64,000 bases of DNA, taken from Lophius americanus (lineage: Eukaryota; Chordata; Actinopteri; Lophiiformes; Lophiidae). The notes under the pieces are model-generated. The model had not been told where the DNA came from and did no database searches. It worked only from the letters and a program-made list of their open reading frames with translations. Below, one piece after another: positions 1 to 11,668 of the stretch (positions within the stretch are counted from its first letter, which is position 1; each line of letters begins with the position of its first letter). Both the position numbers and the translations under genes were made by a program. The DNA lies in contig JBBDHG010000061.1 of NCBI GenBank assembly GCA_037951165.1, positions 7,054,001-7,118,000 of the forward strand, in the 5' to 3' direction.

Positions 1-126
1 AACAGTGAGGAAGCTTTGACCTCCCCCACAGCCATAAATGAAAATCCATCCTCTTCCTCCTCCTTCTCCTCCTCCTCCTCCACCTCAAAGCCAAAAGAGG
101 AAGTCACCGATTCCGGGCCACCATAG
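1..126 (+). CDS. C-terminal end of an unidentified coding exon (possibly EVI2-like)
   Basis: The frame starting at base 1 is open for 41 codons and ends in TAG at 124-126. The peptide is rich in Ser, Glu, Pro and Thr, with a run of serines from a TCC repeat and an acidic, proline-ended tail. It resembles the disordered cytoplasmic tail of a membrane or signalling protein. I cannot identify it from sequence alone. Context is suggestive: it lies upstream of omg on the same strand, where mammals carry EVI2A and EVI2B (strand order EVI2A, EVI2B, OMG). EVI2B also has a low-complexity Ser/Pro/acidic tail. A chance open frame through a TCC microsatellite is a real alternative. A possible poly(A) signal (AATAAA) follows at 717-722. 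Confidence 0.35.
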   Translation, partial: NSEEALTSPTAINENPSSSSSFSSSSSTSKPKEEVTDSGPP

Positions 127-2885
127 TGTACCTCTTCTGAGGGTGCAAAAGAACCAGAGTACGTAGAGTAGAGGAAATTTTAAGGTTAGTCTCTGAGCTC
201 TTTGTCACTCGCATGATTTGTGAATTACATGCTTTACTTTCCCAGATGTATAATGCAGATATGTGATTTTTACAAAATAAGAACAGAATGTTTTAACCAT
301 AGTCTTGATCCTTCTACAAAGGATCCATTTCCTATTTAGTTATGACTATGTAATGTGTGTGAACTCAGAAGGAACGCTCTCTTTCCCCTCAGTCAGAGCT
401 GACAAAGCCACACAAAAAAGCCTTTTCAAAAAACCAATATGCTGTTGTTTTGGCCGTCTTTTGCAGATATTTGTTCACTCACTGTTGATGTCATAATGGA
501 TGTACAGCTTTCATTAAAAGTCTGAATAGTTTGGCCCTTCTCAATGCAGCCTCCGCTTCAACTCCAGCTCAGGGAAACATTGCAAACTGAAGGAGCTCAG
601 AGCGATATGAATCTTCACAGATAGATTGCAGTCATCCTCTGCAAATGTCAAATATATCTCAGACAGGACTGTATTTGGGGTTTTGAATCAGGCATTCAAA
701 GTAACAGCTAAACTTCAATAAAGAATAATTTTTTTCCTGTAATGCTGTGTTGTAGCACAGCTCAGATTGACAGCACTGCATTTTGTCTAGTGACTGACAG
801 GGGAAGTGAGGTGTGACTTTGGGTTTGGGTGAAGCAGGAAATGACAGGAGTTTCAATCTCCATGCAGGTAGTTGCAGGAGGGATAGACTGGCAAGAGAGT
901 GCTAGGATGGGTGGCAGAAGAACAATCACATTGCAAAAGAGGAACTTTGTTCAGTTTACATGACAACTGAGCAAAGACAAACAGCAAACAATGCAAAAGA
1001 GCAAGATCAGACAATCTGGTCGAATAAATGAAGAATCTAGTGATGCAATGTTATTTTGATGAAAAATAGTTACCGTTGGCTTCACACTTGTGCAAGTTAA
1101 CCACGCCATGGGCATTAACAAACTCCCATACCATTACAGTTGCTGCACTGCAAATGCTGGCGTGTTGAATTTTCAGTGTTAAACATGTCCGAGTTGATTA
1201 GCACATCAAAGAGCATAATTTTAACACATTCTGTGACAAATTGTGTTAAAATTAAACATCAGGCTAAAACTAACTAACAACATCTGCTCTGATTCTTCAC
1301 ATGTTGAACAGAGTACCAACTTCTGCTCTCCAAGACGCGATTGACAATCTCTCAATCTAAACGGAACAGGTTGAATAACTCCTGCATTCATCGGTTCATC
1401 CTATTGCTAAACCAAACTTAGTGCTCTGACAACTGGGACTTGATTGATACGTTATGAATGATCATCTTCTAATGAGTGACGGTCTGTTTAGTCTGTAAAT
1501 CCATTAAACTGAACTACCAATGAATGTATTAAACGAATTTCATTCAAACTGACAATAAAGTTGTATTGTTTCATTAATTGTCAGTGTTGATCTCATTATC
1601 TAGTGAAAATCCCCCTCTGAAGAGATGTAATTAAGCTCCACCCATACAAAAAAATGACGGTGGTGCAGTCAAGGACTCACCTTCAGTTAAGGAATTGAGA
1701 GCCTGTTTGGTTAGATATTCGCCAGCAACTGAACTCATGGAGTAAATTTTTGCATGTGGGGTTATTAATGTCTAAAGGTTCTTTTGTAAAAATAAAATAT
1801 TTTGTAAGTGAATTAAATAAAATGTGAATGTTAAACATTATCAGCCATTCCCCCAACAGATTGGGGAATGAAACGATTTGAGACTGAAGAGGTAAAATTC
1901 TAAAATATATTCCGACTGTGTTGTAAAAAACAGGTTTGCCCATGCATATTTTAACATAGCGTTGAACCTCTCCCCATCTTTTATACTGAATGAGCCTTCA
2001 GAGGAAGCCCATTACATGCACAATCAAGGTGCTATCACCTGTTACCAGTGAATCTCTGAACCTGTGTGATGATCCCATCTGGGTTTTTGAGCATTCTGCA
2101 ACTTTCTTTTGTGGCCCCATTCCCAAGTTTTTTGAGTTGCCAGCATAAAATTTCGCATGAGCAAATATTTGCAAAAATGTATGAAGTTGATGAGCTTCCA
2201 TTTTACAGAGTGCCAACTATTTTGGGAATCAAGGATGTATGTTCATCATTTCAGAACAGAATTGATAGCTGTCCTTGTTTATAATGGCAGATAAGAAGCT
2301 GCAGTGGGTAGGAGCACGCTGAAATAAATCATAAGGGTTTTGGTGACAGTATCTGAATTTACACAGGGAAAATAATGAACAATTACAGTGCAGCATTACA
2401 CTGTAAAGAGATTTCTTAGAGAGCCATTGAATGCAATCATCCAATTAATCTCACCACAACAGCAGTTGTTGCTGTACATCCAGAAGTAAAGTCTGAAAAT
2501 TGCAAGATAAGGGACCAATGAGTTTCCTTTGCAGCAGGCATCTAAGCAGGGACCCCTCCATTATGTGCTACACCCCCCACCCCTGCTGCCTCCGTCCTCC
2601 TCCTCTCCACCCCAACACCCCACTCCTCCCTCATTTCCAATGCACAGAGTAAATCCAGAGCCTGCAGTGTTAGATTGTGCTACCCCAAAAGAGCCATACA
2701 AGGGGGAAAGAGGACTGAACTGCCAGGCGGTGAGGACAGCTTTAAAAGATTCACTAGACAAGTAAGCAGGGGTCAAATTCTAAAACCATCTTCATCACAA
2801 AAGTAGCTGGTACTGAGATTTAAAGCAGGATCCGAGAGGAGCTGGACATCAAAAAGGAGCAAAGAAAAGTGACTGGAATGATAAG
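127..2885. other. Noncoding stretch between the orphan C-terminus and omg
   Basis: I see no supported gene here. The short open frames lack family signatures. Noteworthy items are a candidate poly(A) signal at 717-722, a 13-bp perfect stem around 1216-1254, and a C-rich pyrimidine run at about 2567-2632. The last 100 bases or so before 2886 probably form the 5' UTR of omg exon 1. Confidence 0.5.
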
Positions 2886-4793
2886 ATGAGAAGGTGAGTT
2901 ATGGACAAATTAAAGGACTATATTTACACTCACATGTTGCCACACCCCGGCTCTCATACACTGCAGCGTAGACCTGCTGGCTGTGTCTTTGCCTGCCTTT
3001 GGACCAGCTGATGCATGAGTTCTCTGTGGAGCCATTAATAAAAGCCATCTATTGAGCTAGGTCTCCTCTGAGAGCCTGAGACTGACTGCTATGACAAACT
3101 CTGATGACTGAAGACACAAACTGAAGCCAGGCAAAATGACTACAGAGATCTCTCATCCTTTGTGACGAATACAGTTTTCAAAAGACCACAAAGTATCACG
3201 TTAAAGATCAGGTCAAATATGTATCAGTTATAAAAGAGGATGCATCTCTGCTCTCTACTGATCGTGGTGCATTTGCTGCACTGTTGAAAGTCTGAGCATT
3301 TCTCTATGGATGTATTGGGATGCTGTATAATGCGACCCCTAATATTCATGTCCCTCTCTCTTTCTTCTAGCAGGCATGTACTTCTGAAGCTCCCCCCTAA
3401 TGAAGCCCTACTGGCACTCCTGCTTTTGGTGTTGCTGGGATTGCATGTCCTAGCAGTTTGTCCCTCCATGTGCTCCTGCAGCCGCAGTCACAGGGAGGTA
3501 GACTGCTCCTGGAGGGGTCTAAGACAATTACCCGATGGCTTACAGCATAATGTGCACTCCCTCAACTTGTCGCATAACCGATTACACAACCTGGATGGTC
3601 TGCTCACAGCCTACACTCATCTCCGCTTCCTGGATTTGTCTCACAACCGGCTGAGTCACCTCCCCACTGGCTTGCCTCGTTCCCTCTGGAATCTCCACGC
3701 TTCCTCCAACCGCCTACTATTGCTGGATAAGAATGATACAGCCTATCAGTGGAATTTGCAAAAATTAGACCTGTCCAACAACAAGCTAGAGCGCGCAATC
3801 TTCATCAAAAACACACTCATCAATCTATGCACGCTCAACATGAGCCACAATAACTTCTGGACTTTGCCTACAAACATGCCTGTACAACTGAAGACAATTG
3901 ACCTGTCCCACAACATGATTGTGAGGGTCTTGCCAGGCTCCTTGGACAGGCTTCTCAGGCTAAGTCACTTCTATATGCATGCAAACCGCTTGTTCTCTTT
4001 GTCCCATGGAGTGTTAGACAAGTTGACAGCACTGAGAGTCATCACTCTGGGGAACAACCCCTGGGCCTGTCACCTTTCTGCAGACATCAGCTACTTACTA
4101 ACCTGGACTCAGCATACTCCTGCACGGGTCGTGGGCTGCCCATGCCACACCCAACCTGTTTGTGGAGAGCACCCTACCAGAAATGGAGGATGGCATTTTG
4201 CCCCCTACAATCAGCCCCCCTCTGCAGCAAGTCCTCAGGACCTGATCTCCCTTCTCCCTGATGCCAGTGTCACTGGTCGGTGGTATTTATCTTTATCATC
4301 TCTATTAAGCAGCCAACCCACCCCCATAAAGACCTGGTACACCCCCTCGTACCCTTTCACAGCCACACCTATCAGCATCTCAACAATGCCGCTGAGAGGA
4401 GAAGAGACGCACACGATGATTACTCAACTTTTAGGAGGTGATAGCCCAGCTGCTGAGGAGGAGCATGTGTTCAACACTGATTCTCACCTCATCTCAAACA
4501 CAAAGGATGCTTCATCCCTTCACACCACCCAATCCCCATTCTCAGACACAAGTATCATCACTCAAACAACCATCAAGACTGACATGAGCCTGGCCACAGG
4601 CCGATCCATTACAACAGAGAGCCCCTCAATCCAGACGAAGAAGACGAGCACTCTTCGCACCAGGAGTGTGAGGCAGCAGAATCAATCCGTTCCAACCGGC
4701 ATCAGCAACAGCAGCCAAAATCTCACTCTCGGCTCCTTGCTTGGTTTCCTACACAAACTGGGGCTTCTGTTCATTCTACAACAAATTATTTGA
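2886..4793 (+). CDS. omg: Oligodendrocyte-myelin glycoprotein (OMgp), GPI-anchored LRR protein
   Basis: OMgp is a GPI-anchored leucine-rich-repeat glycoprotein of oligodendrocytes and neurons, known in mammals as a Nogo-receptor ligand that inhibits neurite growth. Proposed CDS: join(2886..2893, 3371..4793), 476 aa (475 with the acceptor at 3373). ATG-AGA-AG meets the strong donor AAG|GTGAGT at 2893/2894, and both acceptors keep the frame. After a hydrophobic signal peptide comes an LRRNT cysteine cluster (VCPSMCSC, then VDC). Repeats of LNLSHNRL type follow, with the OMG-specific stretch LLDKNDTAYQWNLQKLDLS. An LRRCT-like end has NPWAC and CPC motifs. A long Ser/Thr-rich stalk precedes a hydrophobic C-terminus (GSLLGFLHKLGLLFILQQII) that fits a GPI signal. 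Several N-glycosylation sequons are present. Human OMG is 440 aa, so the stalk is slightly longer. A single-exon alternative starts at ATG 3306 (495 aa), but its first 22 residues include a polypyrimidine tract and splice acceptor. Identity is secure; the start is inferred. Confidence 0.93.
2894..3370 (+). other. omg: Proposed omg intron 1 (477 bp, phase 2)
   Basis: The donor at 2894 is GTGAGT preceded by AAG, a near-perfect consensus. The acceptor side is a CT-rich run (about 3352-3370) ending TTCTAG, followed directly by CAG. This gives tandem NAGNAG acceptors three bases apart. Joining at either keeps the LRR frame and puts a short basic segment before the hydrophobic signal sequence. Mammalian OMG also has one intron near the start of its coding region, which fits. 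A TATA-like TATAAAAG at 3229-3236 lies inside this interval and could serve an alternative start. No transcript evidence is available here. Confidence 0.65.
3229..3236 (+). promoter_or_regulatory. TATA-like box upstream of alternative omg start
   Basis: TATAAAAG lies 77 bases before ATG 3306, the start of the longest unspliced omg reading frame. If used, transcription would begin near 3255-3265 and give a single-exon transcript. Under the preferred spliced model this site is intronic and may be chance. Confidence 0.25.
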
Positions 4794-7700
4794 TGAAACA
4801 TGAGAGAAAGTCTCTGAGTTTAGTGATTATTCTGCACATGAATTTACAGCACAAACATAAAAAGCACACAGGACAGCCCCAGATGACAGTGTGGTGCCGT
4901 TACCTTTTAATATCACGCGTTTACTCTGCAAAAGGCTTTTTATACAACTTTTAATTCTATTGTGAATAGGGTATGATGCCAAAAAAAATGTGCCACCTTT
5001 TCACAAACCTCCTGTCAAGTGCTCTGTCAGTGTGGTCACTGATAAGACTGCAACAACTGTAGCTCAGCACATGGTGGCACTGTACATTTAGGTACCAGTC
5101 TATTATGTCGGTGAATGCTTATCATCAACTACCTTTTTCAAAGCTGTCCACCACACATTATGACTTTCCAATAATATTGAGCTATTATCCATCTTTTCCC
5201 ATTTTTCTGCAACAACTGACCAATCGTCATTGTTGTATTGTGATAATTTCCTATTAAATATTTTTGTTAGCTTTGCTTTTCAGAGAAATAATGCACCGCA
5301 GAGTTTGTTTGTTTGGATTTTTTTTAGATCTGTTGGCTCCTTTAATTGGTGTCTGCCTGCTTATTTGATGCATAAAAAAAACTGGTGTGGATGTAAGGGA
5401 CTGGGCATGTCTCTGGGAAAACAAACGGACAGCAATGCATTACTATCTTAAACAAACTCTGAGTGCCGAGTGCTGCTTCTGTATTTTGATCACATCCCAG
5501 ACTTAAGTGTCCTTCATGATTCAGTGACGCTTGTGAAAATGATCTGCATGGTGATTGAGCGTTTCAGGAATGTTAACCTACTGCTATATTGCTGAAGAGC
5601 ATGAAAGTGCAGACATTTTCAGCTTATTTAAATGAAATGTTAAGATATTCATATCTTTATTGCATTAAGAGTAAATAACAGTGATGTGCCTTTCAAACAC
5701 CTTGCACCTGTTTCCATGGCACCAAAAGGTGCCAAAATAATAGCATCCTAGCATCTTTTTGTGTAATGAAATAAACTGTGCTGACTTATTCGCACCTTTT
5801 AATGACGTTTTGTATTTTGCCCCAACTGCTTTATTCACACTACATTTCAAATCTCAGTGGGGAAGTCAGACAAACAAGTATTTTTTTTAGATGTACTGTT
5901 CAACAACAACATCTTCTGTGACTCTTTTATAACAGTGTCACCCCTCACAACGGTTGGGAAAGTTGTTTAATTAGCAGGAGTATATTTGATTTTTAAGGTA
6001 TTTCCTGAGGAACGCTCACTAATGACAAATCCAGATGTCCTAGCCGGACCCTGGTTCACAGTTATTCACACCTGCAAACAGAAGAAAACACATTGTTATA
6101 AGCGGATGTTGAAGCGATCCCAGTGAAGAATCATACATCCCTTCTACTGCAAAACATCAGTGAAAAATCACACAGTGTTTGCAGAAATACAGGAAGGAAC
6201 AGAGCCCCAATATACTGCATGCTGTGATTGGTTCTATCCCAAACAAAATGTGAACATCTCACAGCACAGCAGCAATATTTGTGAGGGAGAGACGGAGGTT
6301 CCCTTCTGTGTGGAAAAGGAAGATGCAAGCCAGGTAAAAAGGTGACACTGGAGTTCAGCTGGGCACAAAGAAAAAATGGAGTCACCACCCACACATGAGT
6401 GCTGGAATAGCTCCGTAAAAAAAGGGTTGAATTTATATAAAATGATCGATAGGCATTTGAGTTTGATGACAGTTGGGCAGCATCGTGCAATTATTTAGGG
6501 AAGAGCAATTTGTCACTGTTGTGGTCTTGTGAATAGAAAACAAGTAGTAGAAGGCTGATAGATCATGCAAAAATAAGGGATGATCACATCCGCGCATCGG
6601 CCTTCATGCTGGAAACACCTGCTGAATAATTTGAATCTTTTTATAGCTGAGAAGCAGAAGCCAAAAAGGAAAGAAACTTAGTATGTGATTTATTTTTAAA
6701 CCTGATTCGAGATTCAGACAGAGTTAACTCAGTTTCATTTCCCCACTCCAGTTCTCCTTTAACTGGCATCTTCATTCAACAACTTATTAAAAGATAATTA
6801 TTAGTTATACTGACTATATTCCAAAAAGTCCTCCAAATTGTGTTTTATCTCGGAATTTTTTATGTTTGGCTCAGAATCAGATGTTTGCTGCTTAAAAAAG
6901 GAAGATATTGTGTTAATATTTTTTTTAACTGCAAAGATTAGAACAATCGGCTGAATCATCCCTCTCTTTTGCTTGAGTTGGCAAATTGCAACTTTCATAC
7001 ATTCCAGTACTCAAGGACATACGTGAAATTATATTTATTTTCTCTTTCTGCAGACCTTTAAAACGTCTCTTCCAAGTACAGCACTCTAGGTGCCAGTGAG
7101 CTGGCCTACTTGCCAATTATTTCCTCTGTAGACAACACAAAGTCATGTCAGATTTCTCTTCTGGCTTCTCCTAATAACTGACAAGGTGTAGAAGGCTAGC
7201 ATCATTTACTGCTGCCGTGCCTCCCCTCATCATCTCTCCACCCAGGCTTGTTTGGAGTGAGCTGCCTTCTTTCAGCTTTGCTTCTCAACCTCAGTCTGCT
7301 TTTTTTACGCCCACTGCCCTCATGTGTCCTTGTGCATTTAATTCCCCATCAGCCTTATATACCGCCCGCTCAGATAGTGGCATATAGAAAGGCTTTCATG
7401 ATGTATAGTGCATTTCAATTTCTTCTTCTTTGTGTCTACATTGCTGACTAGGTCCATTTCCCCCTATTTTTTGATGAGTGCTTCAACATCTTCCCCACCC
7501 AAATGCTTACCCATTATAGAGTTAGTTTGAAATTGAACCTAAAGACAACAGAGACTCCGAAACACTCGGAAGGTTTGTTGTATCTCTATTTCTCTTACGG
7601 CAGCCTGTGGACGTCACACAATTTTCCCTTCAGCGACAGAGGCCAAGAGGCCGGCGCTGATCACGCAACCGGGTATAAATTTAGGCTCGCCATTCCCAAA

Positions 7701-10700
7701 AATAACACATGAGACTCACTGTGAACCACCAGCAGGAATACACACATCAACACAAATGACCTCAGTTCCTCTTATGATTGCAATGAGCTCAATGTGCCCT
7801 CCTGTGGTGGTGGGACAGAAATGTTTATCCCAGAACATTACAGACATACCAAACCATGGAATAGCATGTCCCTGATAATAACTGTTTTTCAGAGATTTCT
7901 TTTTATTAAAAAATGTTTAGCATTCAAAAAGTGTCTTCATGCATTATGTTTTTTTGTTTAGTTTGAATTATTTCGCCCAATTTAAAAAATAATAATAAGG
8001 ATTGAAAGAGAGGAGAGAATAAAACAAATGTGGGTTTATTTGAAGCCTCCACCTAGATTATAATATATATTAAAGGATAAGAAATATTAAACACAATAAT
8101 ATTGCTACTGCAAGCCAAAGTAATCAAATGCATAGCATAACAACTATCAATAAATATATAGCTATAAATACAATTGACTGCAAATACCAAAGACATCTTT
8201 CAACTGACCAAATTAACTACTCACTACTCACTTTTTTAATTTATGGACTTTTCTTTGAACTAAAGAAAGATTCTTCTGTCTTCTGCCAGCATATCAAACT
8301 CAAACCCAATGTGAGAGAACAAACAAACTGGGAGAGCAAATTATGAGGGAGAGTGCCCTCAGCTTCCAGGCCTGATGCATACCTAATGTAATGAACAATT
8401 ACTGAGAACTGTCCTCATACCGAGGCTCGACCTTCTTGTGAGCCAAGAGCAATGTTTTCCAGTCTGGCCACTGATCAGCTGAATAGCAAAACGTGCAGGA
8501 ATGTGGAAGAAATAACAAGGTGTACTCCAGCAACCAGAAGACTGATGAGGCAGGCAAAATTCTACCCTGCAGCATAGTGGGTGGAAGCTGAGGATACGCT
8601 ATCTCTCGCTTTTGTCTCAATGGCACAGACGAGGCAAGGTCAGAGTTAAGGTCAGTGGTTGCTGAATGGGAAGTGGTTGGCATCTGAGAGAATATCTGGT
8701 GGCAGCCAGTTAGGGAGGAAAAGTAAAAGACAAAGAGGGAGAATAGGCTGGTAGAAAACGGAGAATGAGTCAGATGTCATAATGTGCCACTTAGCTGTCC
8801 AGAGAAGAATGGTTATTGGAGCAGCTTCAGCCTCTGAAAGATTTTAAAAAAAAATAAGTTCGACAAGAACAAACCCAGAGGCTGTGACTAAAAGTGGGCG
8901 CCAGAGGGATTTTTTATTTTCTTATTTTTTTTAACAGCTGTGTTATGTGCGCTCTTTCTTTGTGTCGGTTTGTCCATATTGCAGTAAGAAATGAAACTGT
9001 TTGCATGCATGATTGTGTCCCAAGACAATATCAAACAGGAGTTCTTGAGTGCCTGCTGTAAATTTGCATGGTGAGTCAGAGAGCATGGTGCACAGCTGTC
9101 CTGAGGAGGATTTCCACAAAATGGATTTTGATGTACAGTGACAGGTAGTGTGAGAAAAAATATTTCAGCAATTGTGTGCTCAAAATCACTTTTGAAAAAA
9201 TGTTGGATTTATAAATCAAAATGTTTTGATAAATTGAGCGCCATTTGGTAAAAGGAGGAATAAGCCACTTCCTCCCCAAAAGGCCAACATGCACATCTTT
9301 CTCCCCTCTGCTGACTGCACAGGTGATAGGATGGCTCCTCGCAGTGCTTTAATGCCACTCGTCATCATCTGCAGCACACAGCTCTCTCAGGAATCGTGCA
9401 AACAGCAGCCAGAACATTCCAGGGAGCAGCAGGGGCGAGAGCTTATCCCTCAGCCCAGTGGAGCAGGTAAACGATGTCGTCATCATCTAGTTAGGTTGAA
9501 GCCTGATTGGTCTAAAGAGCCCCACATGCAAATGTTCTTCCCATACTGATGTCCAGCATGCTGATCCACTGCTTTGGGATATATCATTTAAAAAAATATA
9601 TGTAGTTAAGATATTTCTTTTTACTAACAGTGTTTTCTTTGGATTTGCTTTGCCTATTGTTGTTGTCCTTTGTGGTTCCTCCAGGTACATTTGAGCAACT
9701 GGCGCAAGGATTCACCACTTTTCTTCTTCTTATTTTGCAAAGATAATTTGCAAGCAGTGTGGAGATTTGTGCATTTTAGATTCATTTAAAAACCAATATT
9801 ACTGTCATTGCTTTAAATAATGTTGATGTCTAAATATCAACATGACCCATCTATCTGGAATGTTAGTGTGTAGCCTCTGGCACAGCCTAATTAACGCATC
9901 TGCGTAGTTACAGAAGCCATAATAGGGGGAGAGAAATCCCGCATCACCACAACAACCTTCTAACTGATCTGACTTCAAACAATATCTACAAACACCCTCA
10001 TAAATCAATGATGGTAACACATTTTTTATAAACTGAATTCATCGCTTTGCATTACAATAATCCTTTATGGCTGAAACAGACTGTTATGGGAGGCTAAGTT
10101 ATTCCAGGCGAGATGAAAGAGCAGGTAGACTGCTGTTTGGTGGGTGGCTAATTCCTGAAATAGGACTGTCAATTATGCATGTCTCGGTTTGGCGATCTCT
10201 GCAGTCTCAGAAGTGCTTTAACTCAGCAAGGAAGAAAGGAAAGGACACTAGAGGGAGACAATTTGTTCACATCTGCAGCTTTCTCCACATTCTCTGAATT
10301 CTGAATCTGGCCGTAATAGGGCCTCTTGAGCAAAGCAGAGATCACTCAATCCACAGCGATCAATGTGACATCATTCACAAAATCTGAAGGATAAAATTAA
10401 CAACATCTCAAGAGTGTTTGAATGATATCCACCATAGATTCACAGGAATGTTAAGCGGTATTTACTCGGAGGTCTCTTTTTTTGTATTTGAAGGATTCTA
10501 TTACTTTATAAGTCTACATGCAAAAATGTTATATCTTCATGGACGTAAAGTTGCACATCGAAATGTGTTTCGGTATTAAAAGTAATTTATTTTCATATAT
10601 TTATGGCTCCTGACATTTAAAGGTGCTAAACAAAAGTATTTCTTACTCAGATTATTTGGTGCAGTCTGTGTGAAATAGTGGGTTGAAATGATACAGGAAC

Positions 10701-11356
10701 AATTTATCCAAGGTCAAGTGAAGATTCAGAGAGTGTAAAATGATTACTGCAAGAGGAAACAGGATGCCTCTTCTCAAAACAGTGTCTCATAACACTGACA
10801 GTAAGTCTGTTGCTTCTCTCACTTTTTTTCCCCCTCAGCTCTTTCACACTCTATCCGTTTTACTTCTCTCTCAATCCTCAAATTATCCACTTTCCTTGCA
10901 AAGGCTTGGATAGTCGCAAGCTTTTTGCATGCAGAGTTTTCTCTCTATTGAGACACAGTTCATCTTCCAGCCCTGCACACAAGTCCCAGTTGCACCAATG
11001 CCACTATATGATTTCAGAAATGTCTGAACATTGCTGGAATCTAATGTAAATAGTGGATTAATATTCAGCCCAGACTGGTTCAAAGGATGCGCTATGTAAA
11101 AAAATAAAAGATGCAAATCTTCCGCATCATTTTCAAGGAGCCGTTTTAATTCATAATTTGCAGTACAATGCAAACCTTCTCTATTCCTCCTCAGTCACTG
11201 CCACAAGCTCAGCTGCTCCAATAGCAGAGCTGTCAGAGCTGTTAAAGTTGCTTAAAGGAGGATAAACATTTGAGGCACTTTCATCAGACGTTAGTGGCTG
11301 CTCACATTAAAGGAGAACACCAGTCAATTTGAAATGTATTCATGTTTCTCCTTTAA
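4794..11356. other. omg 3' UTR and intergenic sequence
   Basis: Nothing here supports a further gene. The omg 3' UTR begins at 4794; a candidate AATAAA signal is at 5770-5775, but nearer cleavage sites cannot be excluded. I looked for NF1 exons on the minus strand, because mammalian OMG is nested in NF1, and recognised none. The open frames (for example 6131-6490 minus and 8399-8683 minus) have no domain signatures. No repeat family is recognised apart from short A/T runs. Confidence 0.5.
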
Positions 11357-11668
11357 TCACAGTCACCACGCAGCAAGATGTTATGGGTATGAATCCCGAC
11401 CCGGGGCCTTTCTGTGTGTTTTTCATGTCGCTACGGGTTCCCCTAGGCTTTGTTACAGTTCAAAAACATGCATCATAGGTGAAATGGTGACTCTAAATTC
11501 CCTGTAGGTGTGACTGTGAGAGTGAATGGATGTTCGTCTCCAGATAATGACCCTGTGGTGAACTGGTGACCTTTCCAGGGTTCACACCACCTTCCCTTCA
11601 ATATCACTCGGTTTAGGTTCCCAAACCCATGCTTCCATGCAAAGTTACAGACGATGGATGGATGCATG
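11357..11668 (+). repeat. tRNA-derived SINE-like element with GATG tail, copy A
   Basis: The copy opens with a degenerate tRNA-like head: a CAGCAAGATG segment, then a B-box-like GGTATGAATCCCG. Its body matches a very common fish repeat, with phrases such as GGGCCTTTCTGTGTG, TGACTCTAAATTCCCTGTAGG and CCAGGGTTCACACC. It ends in GATGGATGGATG, the usual tail of this family. Many substitutions show it is old. The exact family name is not assigned. Related copies lie at 14205-14336 (minus) and 52366-52590 (plus). Confidence 0.7.

Noticed and set aside
3306..3370. Upstream part of the unspliced omg frame (first 22 residues from ATG 3306)
   Set aside because: It includes a CT-rich tract and a consensus acceptor, and the resulting N-terminus places the signal core about 30 residues in. 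The spliced start fits better, although the unspliced start is kept as an alternative.
6131..6490. Open frame of 119 codons on the minus strand
   Set aside because: No domain or family feature, not NF1-like, and cysteine/serine-rich composition typical of chance frames.
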